This document shows, piece after piece, positions 48,652 to 57,413 of a stretch of 64,000 bases of DNA. The position numbers were made by a program, and so were the translations under genes. The notes under the pieces were generated by a model. It was not told the DNA's origin and ran no database searches. It saw only the letters and a list, made by a program, of their open reading frames with translations. Source of the stretch: G963422565 sp963422565 (GTDB lineage: Bacteria > Pseudomonadota > Alphaproteobacteria > MPNO01); the NCBI GenBank assembly GCA_963422565.1, contig OY730228.1:2790001-2854000 (forward strand), read 5' to 3'. The stretch's first letter is position 1. Each line of letters begins with the position of its first letter.

Positions 48652-49833
48652 TCAGTGGACCCTGACGGACGTGAACTTGCCGTCCTTCACCTCGTACTCC
48701 TTGTAGGAGCCGGAGGAGTCGCCGGCCGCATCGAGCTGGACGTTCGTCGCGCCCTCGTAGTCGACCGCCTTGCCCGCGGCGAGGAGCGCGAGCGCCTTCC
48801 CGATCTCGCCCGGTCCGATCTCCTCCCCCGGCGCGTTGGCAACCGCGACGACTTTGGACTGGATCGCCGCGCGGTCGGTGGAACCGGCCGCCTGCGCCGC
48901 GAGGACGAGAAGCGCCGCTGCGTCGTAGGCTTCCGCGACGAACGGGGCGGAGCCGTCCAGCCCGACGGCTTCGGCGGCGGCCTCGAAGCGCTTGCGGTTG
49001 GGGGAATCGGATCCGGGCGCGGTGGCGACGGCGCCGTTCAACGGTGCGCCGATGTCCTTCGGCAGGGCCTTGCCGACCATCCCGTCTGCCAGGAGGAACT
49101 TGTCGAACGCGCCGGTGTCGAGCGAGGCCTGGATGATCCCCTTGCCGCCCTTGTCGATATAGCCGAACACGGCCAGATAGGTGGCCCCCGACGCGGCGAG
49201 CGCGCCGACCTCGGCGGAATAGTCGGCCTTGCCGTCCTCATGGGCGGCGGACAGCACAACCTCCCCCCCGCCGGCCTCGAACGCGGCCGCGAAGGACTGG
49301 GCGAGGCCCTTGCCGTAGTCGTTGTTGGTGTAGGTAACGGCGATGCTCGCGATGCCGCGCGCCTTGGCGACCGCGGCGAGCACCTCGGCCTGCCGCGAAT
49401 CGGATGGGGTGGTCCGGAACACGTAGCCCTTGTCCTTGAGCGCGGTGATCGCCGGAGAGGTCGCCGTCGGCGAGATCATGACCACGCCCTTCGGCACCGC
49501 CACGTTGTTGGCCACCGCCATGGTCACGCCCGAGCAGTCGGCGCCCAGGATCGCCGCCACGCCGCTCGCGGTGATCATGCGTTCGGCGGCGGCGGTCGCC
49601 GCCGCGGCGTCCGTGCAGGTCGAATCCCCGCGAACCGGGACGACCTTCCTGCCGCCGAGGAATCCGCCCGACACGGTCGCTTCCTTCATCGCGAGCTCCG
49701 CGCCGTCGGCGATGGCCGGTATCAGCGACTCGATCGGCCCGGTGAAACCGAGCAGGACGCCGATCTTCATGTCGGCGCGCGCCGCCGACGCCGCGAGGAT
49801 GACGGCCGCCGCCGTCACGAGAAGCCGCTTCAT
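48652..49833 (-). CDS. ABC transporter substrate-binding protein (LivJ/K type)
   Basis: This 393-residue periplasmic binding protein has a signal peptide (MKRLLVTAAAVILAASAARA). The type I fold shows IGVLLGFTGPIESLIPAIAD, DSTCTDAAAATAAAERMI and SPTATSPAITALKDKGYVFR. Such proteins bind branched-chain amino acids, amides or aromatic compounds. The arylsulfotransferase in the same operon and the hydroxylase across the divergent promoter suggest an aromatic or amide substrate, by inference. It is first in the liv operon. Confidence 0.93.
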   Translation of the reverse strand: MKRLLVTAAAVILAASAARADMKIGVLLGFTGPIESLIPAIADGAELAMKEATVSGGFLGGRKVVPVRGDSTCTDAAAATAAAERMITASGVAAILGADCSGVTMAVANNVAVPKGVVMISPTATSPAITALKDKGYVFRTTPSDSRQAEVLAAVAKARGIASIAVTYTNNDYGKGLAQSFAAAFEAGGGEVVLSAAHEDGKADYSAEVGALAASGATYLAVFGYIDKGGKGIIQASLDTGAFDKFLLADGMVGKALPKDIGAPLNGAVATAPGSDSPNRKRFEAAAEAVGLDGSAPFVAEAYDAAALLVLAAQAAGSTDRAAIQSKVVAVANAPGEEIGPGEIGKALALLAAGKAVDYEGATNVQLDAAGDSSGSYKEYEVKDGKFTSVRVH

Positions 49834-49863
49834 CGTCTTTCTCCCATGACCGAGAAACCGGAA

Positions 49864-49905
49864 CCGCACGAATAATGTGCGGGGAGCGATGACTCTGTTG
49901 AGAGT
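49864..49905. promoter_or_regulatory. Two dyads between the liv operon and the hydroxylase operon
   Basis: CCGCAC (49864-49869) and GTGCGG (49877-49882) are inverted with a seven-base gap. ACTCT (49892-49896) and AGAGT (49901-49905) form a second dyad around GTTG. Both lie in the 156-base divergent region and may be operators that link the two operons. Confidence 0.45.
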
Positions 49906-49989
49906 AACATATGCGGGAAGCGTCGGGTATTCGCTTGACCCGCCGCCGTCGGGCGGCGAAGTTGCCGCCGCGCGAGCATCGGAGGAGGG

Positions 49990-50862
49990 ATGAAGGCGGC
50001 CGCGTTCGACTATGCAAGGGCCGAGAGCCTGGAGGACGCCTGCCGCATCCTGGCCGCGGCCGGCGGGGAGCCCAAGATCATCGCCGGCGGGCAGACCCTG
50101 GTGCCGTTGATGGCGATGCGCTTCGCCAGGCCGAGCCTCCTGGTCGATATCAACGATCTCGACGAGCTGTGCGGCATCGAGGTCGCGGAGGGCGCCCTCT
50201 CGATCGGCGCCGCGACCCGCCAGCGCGCCGTCGAGCGCTCGGCGGAGGCGGCGCGCGCGCTGCCGCTGCTCGGCAAGGCGCTGGCCCATGTCGGCCACCA
50301 GCAGATCCGCAACCGCGGAACGGTCGGCGGCAGCCTGGCGCATGGCGACCCGTCGGCGGAGATCCCGCTGGCGGCGCTGACGCTGGACGCCCGGCTCGAG
50401 ATCCGCAGCGCGCGCGGCGCGCGGACCTGTCCCGCCGCCGACTTCTTCGAGGGGCCGATGATGACCGCGCTCGCTGCCGGGGAATGTCTGGTCCGGGCCT
50501 GTTTCCCGATCTGGCCGGGCGGCCGCATCGGAACCGGCTTCCAGGAGATCGCCCCCCGCAAGGGCGATTTCGCCCTCGTCGCGGCCTGCGTCCAGCTCCA
50601 GCTCGACGGCGACGGGCGCTGCGTCCGGATCGCCGCCGGGCTCGGCGGGGCGGCGCCGACGCCGGTGCGGCTCTCCGGGGTCGAAAACCTGCTGCGCGGC
50701 AGCGCGCTCGACGAGAAGACCGTGGCCCGGGCGGCGGCCGAGATCGGCGCGGTGATCGCCCCCGACGGCGACCTCCATGCGAGCGCCGAGTATCGACGCC
50801 GGGTGGCGCCCGTGCTGCTCGGCCGCGCGGTCGCCGAGGCCCGGCGCGAGGCGGCGCGGTGA
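49990..50862 (+). CDS. Molybdenum hydroxylase FAD-binding subunit (CoxM-like)
   Basis: This is a 290-residue subunit of the xanthine oxidase/CO dehydrogenase family. The FAD motifs AGGQTLVPLMAMR and RNRGTVGGSLAHGDPSAEIP are intact. It passes electrons from the 2Fe-2S subunit to FAD and an acceptor. The M-S-L gene order (290, 164 and 805 residues, overlapping by four bases each) is the Cox type. ATG 49990 follows GGAGGAGGG. Confidence 0.94.
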   Translation: MKAAAFDYARAESLEDACRILAAAGGEPKIIAGGQTLVPLMAMRFARPSLLVDINDLDELCGIEVAEGALSIGAATRQRAVERSAEAARALPLLGKALAHVGHQQIRNRGTVGGSLAHGDPSAEIPLAALTLDARLEIRSARGARTCPAADFFEGPMMTALAAGECLVRACFPIWPGGRIGTGFQEIAPRKGDFALVAACVQLQLDGDGRCVRIAAGLGGAAPTPVRLSGVENLLRGSALDEKTVARAAAEIGAVIAPDGDLHASAEYRRRVAPVLLGRAVAEARREAAR

Positions 50863-51353
50863 GCGCGCGCGAGATCGCCGTCACCGTCAACGGCAGGCGT
50901 CACCGCGCCAGCGTGCCGCCGCGTCTCACCCTGGTCGACTTCCTGCGAGACGTGCTGCGCCAGACCGGGACCCATGTCGGCTGCGAGCACGGGGTGTGCG
51001 GCGCCTGCTCGGTGATCTTCGACGGCGCCGCGGTCCGTTCCTGCCTGATATTCGCGGTCCAGGCCGACGCGCGCGCGGTGGTCACGGTCGAGGGGCTGGG
51101 CGGCCCGGACGGCACGCTCGGACCGGTCCAGCGGGCCTTTCGGGACTGCCACGGGCTGCAATGCGGCTACTGCACCCCGGGCATGATGATCGCTGCCGAG
51201 GCGTTGCTGGAGGAGAATCCGGACCCGACGGTGGCTGAGATCCGCGAGGCGATCTCGGGCAATCTCTGCCGCTGCACGGGCTATACGCAGATCGTCGAGG
51301 CCGTCGCGCATGCCGCCCAGCTCCGCCGCGGCGGTGGGGAGCGGGACGGGTGA
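50859..51353 (+). CDS. Molybdenum hydroxylase 2Fe-2S subunit (CoxS-like)
   Basis: This 164-residue subunit has an N-terminal plant-type 2Fe-2S site (GCEHGVCGACSVIFDG, with a later Cys) and the C-terminal second cluster (CHGLQCGYCTPGMMIAAEAL and NLCRCTGY). It starts at GTG 50859 overlapping coxM-like and ends overlapping the large subunit gene. The four-cysteine pattern is complete in both clusters. Confidence 0.95.
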   Translation: MSAREIAVTVNGRRHRASVPPRLTLVDFLRDVLRQTGTHVGCEHGVCGACSVIFDGAAVRSCLIFAVQADARAVVTVEGLGGPDGTLGPVQRAFRDCHGLQCGYCTPGMMIAAEALLEENPDPTVAEIREAISGNLCRCTGYTQIVEAVAHAAQLRRGGGERDG

Positions 51354-53767
51354 GCGCGGCGGGCGCATCCGGCGCCAACTATCGCTACGTTTCGCGCAAG
51401 CGCCCGCCGCGCGAGAATCGGCGCTTCGTCGCGGGCAGGGGGAAATTCGTCGCCGATATCGCCCTCCCCGGAATGCGGCATGTCGCGCTGGTCGCCAGCC
51501 CGCATGCCAGCGCGCGCATCCTCTCGATCGACGCCGAGGCGGCCTGCGCCCTCCCCGGCGTGAGCGCGGTGCTGACCGGGGAGGAGCTCGCCCGGCACAC
51601 GGCGCCGCTCTATCACGGCCTGCATCTGCCCGAGGTCCGATGGCATCCGCTGGCGGTCGGGACGGCCCGCTACGCCGGCGAATGGGTGGCGGCGGTGGTC
51701 GCCGAGTCGCGCCATGTCGCCGAGGATGCGGCCGAGCTCGTCGCCGTCGATTACGAGGTCCTGCCGGCAGCGGTCGAGATCGAGTCGCTGCTCGAGCCCG
51801 ACTCGCCGCCGGTCCACCCGGACCACGGCAGCAATCTGCTGCTGCGGAAGTCCTTTGAATGGGGGCCGGTCGAGGAGGAGTTCGCCGCCGCCCGGCACAG
51901 GCTCGACTACCGGGCCCGCTGGGGGCGGAGCGCGACCGTGCCCATCGAGACCTTCGGCGTCGTCGCCCGCTGGGACCCGGCGGCGGAGGTTCTGGATGTC
52001 TGGGCCTCGATCCAGATGCCCAACTATCAGGAGCAGATCGCGGACGCGCTCGACATCCCGTTGAACGGGGTGCGCGTGCATAACGATGTCGATGTCGGCG
52101 GCAGCTACGGCGTCAAGCGCGGCATCAAGCACACCGTGCTGGTCGGCTATCTCGCGCGCCGTCTGGGGGCGCCGGTGCGGCTGATCGAGGACCGGATCGA
52201 CAACATGTCGGGCGGCGACGCGCATGGCCCCGACCGTCTGTTCGACGTGACCCTCGCCTTCGAGGACGACGGGACGGTGCGCGCGATGAAGCTGCGTGCG
52301 CTCGACGATGTCGGCGCCTATCCCGGGCGCGGGCCGCTCCAGCTCGGCAAGCCGATCACCGCGCTGGTCGGACCCTACCGGATCGCCGCCGTCGCCTACG
52401 AGGCGATCGCGGCGGCCTCCAACAAGACCGGCCAAGTGCCGGTGCGGGGCTTCGGCCAGTCGCCGACCAACTTCATGATCGAGACCGGCATCGATCTGGT
52501 CGCCCGCCGTCTCGGGATCGACCGCATCGAAATCCGCCGCCGCAACCTGATCGGCCGCGACGAGTTCCCCTGGCGGATCCCCACCGGCACCGAATATGAC
52601 AGCGGCGACTACCATGCCGTGCTCGACAAGGCGCTGGCGCTGGCCGACTATCCGGCGTTGCGCGCCCGGCGCGACCGGCTGCGCGCCGAGGGGCGGCTCG
52701 CCGGGATCGGGATCGCGACCTGTCTGGAGCCGGGCGGCGGCAACAACGTCTTCGAACAGCTCCTCAACGAACGGCTGACGGTCACGACCTTCGTCGAGTC
52801 CTGCCTGCTCCGGGTCGATCCGCATGGCGGGATCGTCGCGGTGATGTCGACGACCACCTCCGGCCAGGGGCACGAGACGCTGATCGCGACCGTCGCGGGC
52901 GAGGAGCTCGAGCGCGACCCCGACGGGATCCGGGTCGTGCACGCGGACTCGCTCGAGGCGCTGCCGACCCGGAGCCCGGTCGCAAGCCGGATGGCGATCG
53001 TGCTCGGCGGCGCGGTCTCGCAGGCGGCGCGGGCGATCAAGGCCAGGATGATCCGCATCGCCGCACATGATCTCGGCGCCGCGCTCGAACGCGTCGAGTA
53101 CCAGTCGGGGGAGTTCTTCGTCGTCGGCGACCCGTCGCGGCGCCTGTCCTGGGAGGAGGTCGCCGGGATCGCCCATCGCCAGCTTCACCGGATGCCGCCG
53201 GGGATGGCGCCCGGCCTGCAGGAGATGGCGGTCCTGCAGGTCCCGGGGACGACCGGCCAGCTTCCCGACGAGCGCGGCGAGATCCAGCTCTACCCCTGCT
53301 TCTCCTTCCAGGCCCATGTCCCGCTCGTCGAGATCGATCCCGGCACCGGCCGGGTCACGCTGCTCGAATACGCGATCGCGCATGACTGCGGGACGGTCAT
53401 CAACCCCGATATCGTGCGCGGCATGATCATCGGCGGCGCGGCGCACGGCATCGGCGCCGCACTGTTCGAGAAGTTCGCCTATGACGAGACGGGCCAGCTC
53501 CTCGCCGGCTCCTTCGTCGATTACCTGCTGCCGTCGTCGATGGAGATCCCGATGGTAAGGGACGTCGCGCATTGCACACCCTCGCCCCTGACGTCGCTGG
53601 GCCAGAAGGGCTCGGGCGAGGGCGGCTATCTCGGCGCGCCGGCGGCGGTCGCGTCCGCGGTCAACGACGCGCTCGAACCGCTCGGCGCCGAGCTCGCCGA
53701 GCTGCCGATGCGCATGACCGATATCGAGGCCGCAATCCATTCTCGGCGAACGGAGCCCGCGAGATGA
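51350..53767 (+). CDS. Molybdenum hydroxylase large subunit (CoxL-like, form II)
   Basis: This 805-residue catalytic subunit binds molybdopterin cytosine dinucleotide. It has the small N-terminal domain (FVADIALPGMRHVALVASPH), PVRGFGQSPTNFMIE at the position of the form-II AYRGAGR motif, and the C-terminal Glu region SLGQKGSGEGGYLGAPAAVA. The CO dehydrogenase motif AYxCSFR is absent, so this is a form-II hydroxylase of an aromatic, heterocyclic or aldehyde substrate. It starts at GTG 51350. An amidohydrolase follows. Confidence 0.92.
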   Translation: MSAAGASGANYRYVSRKRPPRENRRFVAGRGKFVADIALPGMRHVALVASPHASARILSIDAEAACALPGVSAVLTGEELARHTAPLYHGLHLPEVRWHPLAVGTARYAGEWVAAVVAESRHVAEDAAELVAVDYEVLPAAVEIESLLEPDSPPVHPDHGSNLLLRKSFEWGPVEEEFAAARHRLDYRARWGRSATVPIETFGVVARWDPAAEVLDVWASIQMPNYQEQIADALDIPLNGVRVHNDVDVGGSYGVKRGIKHTVLVGYLARRLGAPVRLIEDRIDNMSGGDAHGPDRLFDVTLAFEDDGTVRAMKLRALDDVGAYPGRGPLQLGKPITALVGPYRIAAVAYEAIAAASNKTGQVPVRGFGQSPTNFMIETGIDLVARRLGIDRIEIRRRNLIGRDEFPWRIPTGTEYDSGDYHAVLDKALALADYPALRARRDRLRAEGRLAGIGIATCLEPGGGNNVFEQLLNERLTVTTFVESCLLRVDPHGGIVAVMSTTTSGQGHETLIATVAGEELERDPDGIRVVHADSLEALPTRSPVASRMAIVLGGAVSQAARAIKARMIRIAAHDLGAALERVEYQSGEFFVVGDPSRRLSWEEVAGIAHRQLHRMPPGMAPGLQEMAVLQVPGTTGQLPDERGEIQLYPCFSFQAHVPLVEIDPGTGRVTLLEYAIAHDCGTVINPDIVRGMIIGGAAHGIGAALFEKFAYDETGQLLAGSFVDYLLPSSMEIPMVRDVAHCTPSPLTSLGQKGSGEGGYLGAPAAVASAVNDALEPLGAELAELPMRMTDIEAAIHSRRTEPAR

Positions 53768-54759
53768 TCGTCGACACCCATTCCCACCATGTTCCGGAGC
53801 CGATGCTCGAGGGGCTTGTTCGCGGCTCCGCCAGGTTCCCCTCGATCGAGCTCCTCCGCGACGACGGCGGGTATCGGCTCGCCTTCGCCGGCGGCGCGCC
53901 CACCCGCCCGGTCATGCCGGGCCTGCGGTCGGTGGAGCCGAGACTCGCCTGGATGGAGGCGCAGTCCGTCGACCGTCAGGTCTGCGCGGGCTGGCTCGAC
54001 TCCTTCGGCTACGGCATCCCGGCCGAGGAGGGGCTGGCCTGGAGCCGGTTCGTCAACGAGCATCTCAAGCGGTTCGCCGCCGGCGGCGGGGGCTTCGTGC
54101 CGCTCGCGACGGTGCCCCTGCAGGACGGCGAGACGGCCGCGCGCGCCCTCGAGGAGGCGATGGCCGAAGGGTACGCGGGCGCGATGATCGGCACCCGGCC
54201 CAAGGACTCGACCGGCGCCCTCGACGATCCCGACCTCGACCCGTTCTGGGCGCGTGCCTCGGAGCTCGAAGCCGTGCTCTACATCCACCCGATGTTCGGC
54301 GGCGACGACGCGCGGCTCCACGATTACGGCATGATGAACACGGTCGGGCGGGTCAATGACGAGAGCGTCGCGGTCGCGCGCCTGCTGTTCTCCGGCCATT
54401 TCCAGCGCTATCCCGGCGCGCGGGCGATCCTGTCGCTGGGCGGCGCGGCCCTGCCCTACATCATCGGGCGGCTGGTCAGGAACTACGAGGCGGACGACAG
54501 CCTCGCCTACGATCCGCGCGAGGGGTTGCGCCGGCTCTATTTCGACAGCATCGTCTATACGCCCATGGCGCTGCGCTTCCTGATCGACACGGTCGGGGCC
54601 GACCGGATCGTGCTCGGCTCGGACTATCCGTTCGGCATCGGCGACCTGGAACCCGCGCGGGTGGTCGCGGAGGCGGGGCTCGACGCCGACGCGCGCGCGT
54701 CGATCCTGGGCGGCACGGCGACGCGCCTGTTCCGCATCGCCGCGGCGGCCGCGGGCTGA
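53764..54759 (+). CDS. Amidohydrolase family 2 (ACMSD-like) protein
   Basis: This is a 331-residue TIM-barrel metal enzyme. The N-terminal DTHSHHVPEPM, a mid-chain YIHPMFGG, and C-terminal LGSDYPFGIGDLEP supply the metal site, as in aminocarboxymuconate-semialdehyde decarboxylase and related enzymes. The start overlaps the hydroxylase large subunit by four bases, so it belongs to that operon and probably acts on the hydroxylated product. Specificity is unknown. Confidence 0.9.
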   Translation: MIVDTHSHHVPEPMLEGLVRGSARFPSIELLRDDGGYRLAFAGGAPTRPVMPGLRSVEPRLAWMEAQSVDRQVCAGWLDSFGYGIPAEEGLAWSRFVNEHLKRFAAGGGGFVPLATVPLQDGETAARALEEAMAEGYAGAMIGTRPKDSTGALDDPDLDPFWARASELEAVLYIHPMFGGDDARLHDYGMMNTVGRVNDESVAVARLLFSGHFQRYPGARAILSLGGAALPYIIGRLVRNYEADDSLAYDPREGLRRLYFDSIVYTPMALRFLIDTVGADRIVLGSDYPFGIGDLEPARVVAEAGLDADARASILGGTATRLFRIAAAAAG

Positions 54760-54789
54760 CCGGACGATGCCTGCCGCGGAGGACGGCCC

Positions 54790-55626
54790 GTGATCTCGTT
54801 GACCGAGCGCGGCGCGCCGGCCGCGGCGCTGCTGAGCGAACGCGGGGAGACGGTCGCGGTCTCCGAATCGGCGGCCGGCGGTCTGATTTCGGCGGCGCTG
54901 CTCTCGCTCCCCGGGGCCTCGGGCTGGTTCGCGGGCGGCGGCGTGATCTACACCCGCGCGGCGCGGCGCGGGCTGCTCGGCTTCACCGCCGTCCAGTCGC
55001 GCCGGCGCGGTGCGACGGAGGAGTATGCGCTGCTCTGCGCCCGCGAGATCCGCGCCCGGCTCGGCGCGGTCTGGGGGCTCGCCGAGAGTGGCGCAGCCGG
55101 ACCCGGGGCCAACCGTTACGGCGATGCGGCCGGCCATGTCTGCGTCGCCGTCGCGGGGCCGGTCGATCGCAGCCGCACCATCGAGACCGGCAGCTCCGGG
55201 CGCGAGGACAATATGTGGGCCTTCGCCGATGCGGCGCTCGCCCTGTTCGGGGAGGCGCTGGACGCGGCGGCGGCGGTCACGGTCTACGGCATCTCCAATT
55301 GCGACCGCTGCCGGGCGGCGCGCCGCTGGCTCGCCGACCAGGGAATCGGCCACCGCTACCGCGATTACGATACCGACGGGCTCGACAGGTCGGTCGTCGA
55401 GGCCTGGATCGCCGAGCATGGCTGGGACGCGCTCCTCAACCGGCGTAGCGCGACCTGGCGGGCGCTGCCGGAAGCGGTGCGCGCGGTGGACGGACCGGCC
55501 GACGCGGCGGCGCTGCTGGAGGCCCATCCGAGGCTCCTCCGGCGGCCGGTGATCTGTCTCCGCGGCCGCTCTCTGGTCGGCTTTTCCGACGAGATCCGCG
55601 CCACCCTGACCGCGCTGTGCGGATAG
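54790..55626 (+). CDS. CinA-like amidase domain fused to an ArsC/YffB-type thioredoxin-fold domain
   Basis: This 278-residue protein starts at GTG 54790. Residues about 1-158 resemble CinA C-terminal (nicotinamide-nucleotide amidase) domains: GETVAVSESAAGGLISAALL, GASGWFAGGGVIYT and ESGAAGPGANRYGDAAGHVC. The usual ESCTGG and TGIAGP are changed to ESAAGG and SGAAGP. Residues about 160-278 are an ArsC/YffB domain: VTVYGISNCDRCRAARRWLA, then LLNRRSATWRALP and RPVICLRGRSLVGFSD. The CxxC pair is intact. No stop separates the domains, so it is a real fusion or an unusual assembly. It follows the amidohydrolase by 30 bases. Confidence 0.8.
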   Translation: MISLTERGAPAAALLSERGETVAVSESAAGGLISAALLSLPGASGWFAGGGVIYTRAARRGLLGFTAVQSRRRGATEEYALLCAREIRARLGAVWGLAESGAAGPGANRYGDAAGHVCVAVAGPVDRSRTIETGSSGREDNMWAFADAALALFGEALDAAAAVTVYGISNCDRCRAARRWLADQGIGHRYRDYDTDGLDRSVVEAWIAEHGWDALLNRRSATWRALPEAVRAVDGPADAAALLEAHPRLLRRPVICLRGRSLVGFSDEIRATLTALCG

Positions 55627-55723
55627 GGTGGCCCGGCATGTCGGGCGGCGGTCGTCCGTCGGCGCCTGCCGATCGCCGCGGCCGGGCCCGGCCCGATCCT
55701 CACCGGGCGGGAGGACGTTTTCC

Positions 55724-56584
55724 ATGATCCGCAACGAGCATATTCCCGGTACCCCCAGGCTCGCCGTCGGCGTGGCGGGGGAGGGGCCGCTGCTGGTCTT
55801 CTTGCACGGGATCGGCGGCAACAGGACCAATTGGGATTCCCAACTTCCCGCCTTCGCCCCGCATTTCACGGCGGTCGCCTGGGATGCCCGCGGCTACGGC
55901 GACTCGGAGGATTACGCGGGGCCGCTCGACTTCGCCGACTTCAGCCGCGATCTGCTCCGCGTTCTCGACCATTTCGGCGCCGAGCGCGCCCATCTCTGCG
56001 GGCTGTCGATGGGCGGGCGCATCGCCCAGGACTTCTACCCGCGCTACCCCGACCGGGTCGCCTCGATGGTGCTCTGCGGTACCTTCGCCGGCGTGGATCC
56101 GGCGGATCCGCGCTCCGGCCGGACCCAGTCCTCAGATGCCTTCGTCGCCTCGCGCATCCAGCCCTATCTGGACGGCGCCGACCCGGCCGAGCGCGCGCCG
56201 GACGGGGTTTCCTGGCTGATGGCGCCGGACCGGTCGGAAGAGGCGTTCCGCAACGCGGTCGCGGCCCATGCCGCGATCCATGTCGAATCCTACGTCAAGA
56301 CCGTGCGCGCCTCGGCCGATTACGACCGGGTCGCCGACCTGCCGCGCATCGCCGTCCCCGTGCTGCTGGTCTTTGGCGATCGGGACCCGTTGACGCCCCC
56401 GGCGGTCGGCGCGTACATGCAGGAGAATATCCCCGACGCCAGTCTGGAGATCGTCGCGGGGGCCGGCCATCTCGTCAATCTCGAGCGGCCCGAGGCCTTC
56501 AACCGGATCGTGCTGCGTTTCCTGCTCGCCGGGAGGCAGAGGCCCGGCCCGCGGGCCGTTGCGTCTCCAGCCCGCCGGGTGTAA
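55724..56584 (+). CDS. Alpha/beta-fold hydrolase
   Basis: This 286-residue hydrolase has the oxyanion segment FLHGIGGNRTNW, the nucleophile Ser in CGLSMGGRIAQDF, an acidic FGDRDPLTPP and the His in GAGHLVNLERPEAF. The proline/arginine-rich C-terminal tail (about 15 residues) is unusual. It resembles beta-ketoadipate enol-lactone hydrolase (PcaD)-like and related esterases. It may act in the same aromatic pathway as the upstream operon, but the substrate is not known. The start is ATG 55724. Confidence 0.9.
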   Translation: MIRNEHIPGTPRLAVGVAGEGPLLVFLHGIGGNRTNWDSQLPAFAPHFTAVAWDARGYGDSEDYAGPLDFADFSRDLLRVLDHFGAERAHLCGLSMGGRIAQDFYPRYPDRVASMVLCGTFAGVDPADPRSGRTQSSDAFVASRIQPYLDGADPAERAPDGVSWLMAPDRSEEAFRNAVAAHAAIHVESYVKTVRASADYDRVADLPRIAVPVLLVFGDRDPLTPPAVGAYMQENIPDASLEIVAGAGHLVNLERPEAFNRIVLRFLLAGRQRPGPRAVASPARRV

Positions 56585-56623
56585 CAACGGCGCCCCGTTG
56601 CAACCGTGAATATTCCGCCAGCG

Positions 56624-57037
56624 ATGAGCGACGAGTCGAAATCCCCTTCTTCATCCGCCGCATCGGCCTCCTCCCCGGAGCCGAAATCGTCCGATGCCGC
56701 ATCCTCCTCCTCCGTCGGCGGCGAAAGCCGGCCCGGCAAGTCGAGCCGGGAGTCGATCGGCGGGGCGAAGGATGTCCATTACGGCTATTTCAGCAGCGTT
56801 CGGTCGCGCGAGTACAAGTCGGGTTGGGATGCGATCTGGGGCGCCAAGGATGCGGCCGGCGGCGGGTCGGACGGAAGCGCGCCGATCCGCGTCGGCATGG
56901 CGCTCGACGAGCTTCCCGAGGAAGCGCGCCGGTCGCTGGTCGAGGCGGCGCGCCGCAAGCTCGCCCCGGTGGACTACGACGACCGGGACCGCGCCGGCGC
57001 GGTCTCCTGGCGCATCGAATGCGAGATCGGCCGCTAG
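56624..57037 (+). CDS. Hypothetical protein with Ser-rich N-terminus
   Basis: This 137-residue acidic protein is not assigned to a family. Residues about 1-45 are a Ser/Ala/Pro-rich, probably disordered stretch. The middle has a conserved-looking core HYGYFSSVRSREYKSGWDAI, and the end is helical (EEARRSLVEAARRKLAPVDY). ATG 56624 is used; GTG 56606, six codons upstream, is possible. There is no signal peptide or membrane segment. It is followed by a non-coding stretch. Confidence 0.6.
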   Translation: MSDESKSPSSSAASASSPEPKSSDAASSSSVGGESRPGKSSRESIGGAKDVHYGYFSSVRSREYKSGWDAIWGAKDAAGGGSDGSAPIRVGMALDELPEEARRSLVEAARRKLAPVDYDDRDRAGAVSWRIECEIGR

Positions 57038-57413
57038 ACGAAGGCCCCCGACAGACATCGATCCAAGCCGTTGCGGCTGCTTCGGAAAGCTCCATTTTGC
57101 GGGCTCGCGTTTGGGCACGCTACAGGCTCGCCTCGGTCGGGTTGAGCGCTTGGCGCTGCGGCTTTGTCGGTTCGGTGATCGGGTCGAAGGGAGCTGCTCA
57201 GGGAAGTCCCGGCTGAACGCGGTTTCCGGCGGTGGTCGCCGGGTCTTCGAGGAGTGCGGGAGGCTGTGCACCGGCCCCTTGCTCTGCCCGGTTTGTTGCA
57301 GCGCTGGACCAGCATGTGAGCCGATCGACGGGCCAGGGGCGAGGGCACGGCTTCTGCCCAAGATCAGCTCGACCTCGGGAGGAAGGTCGGCCTCCAACAA
57401 GGTCCCCGAGGCC
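57038..57413. other. Non-coding gap, possible mobile-element remnant
   Basis: Nothing recognised in these 376 bases. Frames are Cys/Arg/Pro-rich, and on the minus strand a 104-residue ORF (57034-57348) ends in a run of Arg-rich low complexity. Composition is slightly lower in GC than the neighbours. Confidence 0.5.

Noticed and set aside
57034..57348. 104-codon minus-strand ORF as a transposase remnant
   Set aside because: No transposase motif, inverted repeat or target duplication could be found; left as unexplained non-coding DNA.
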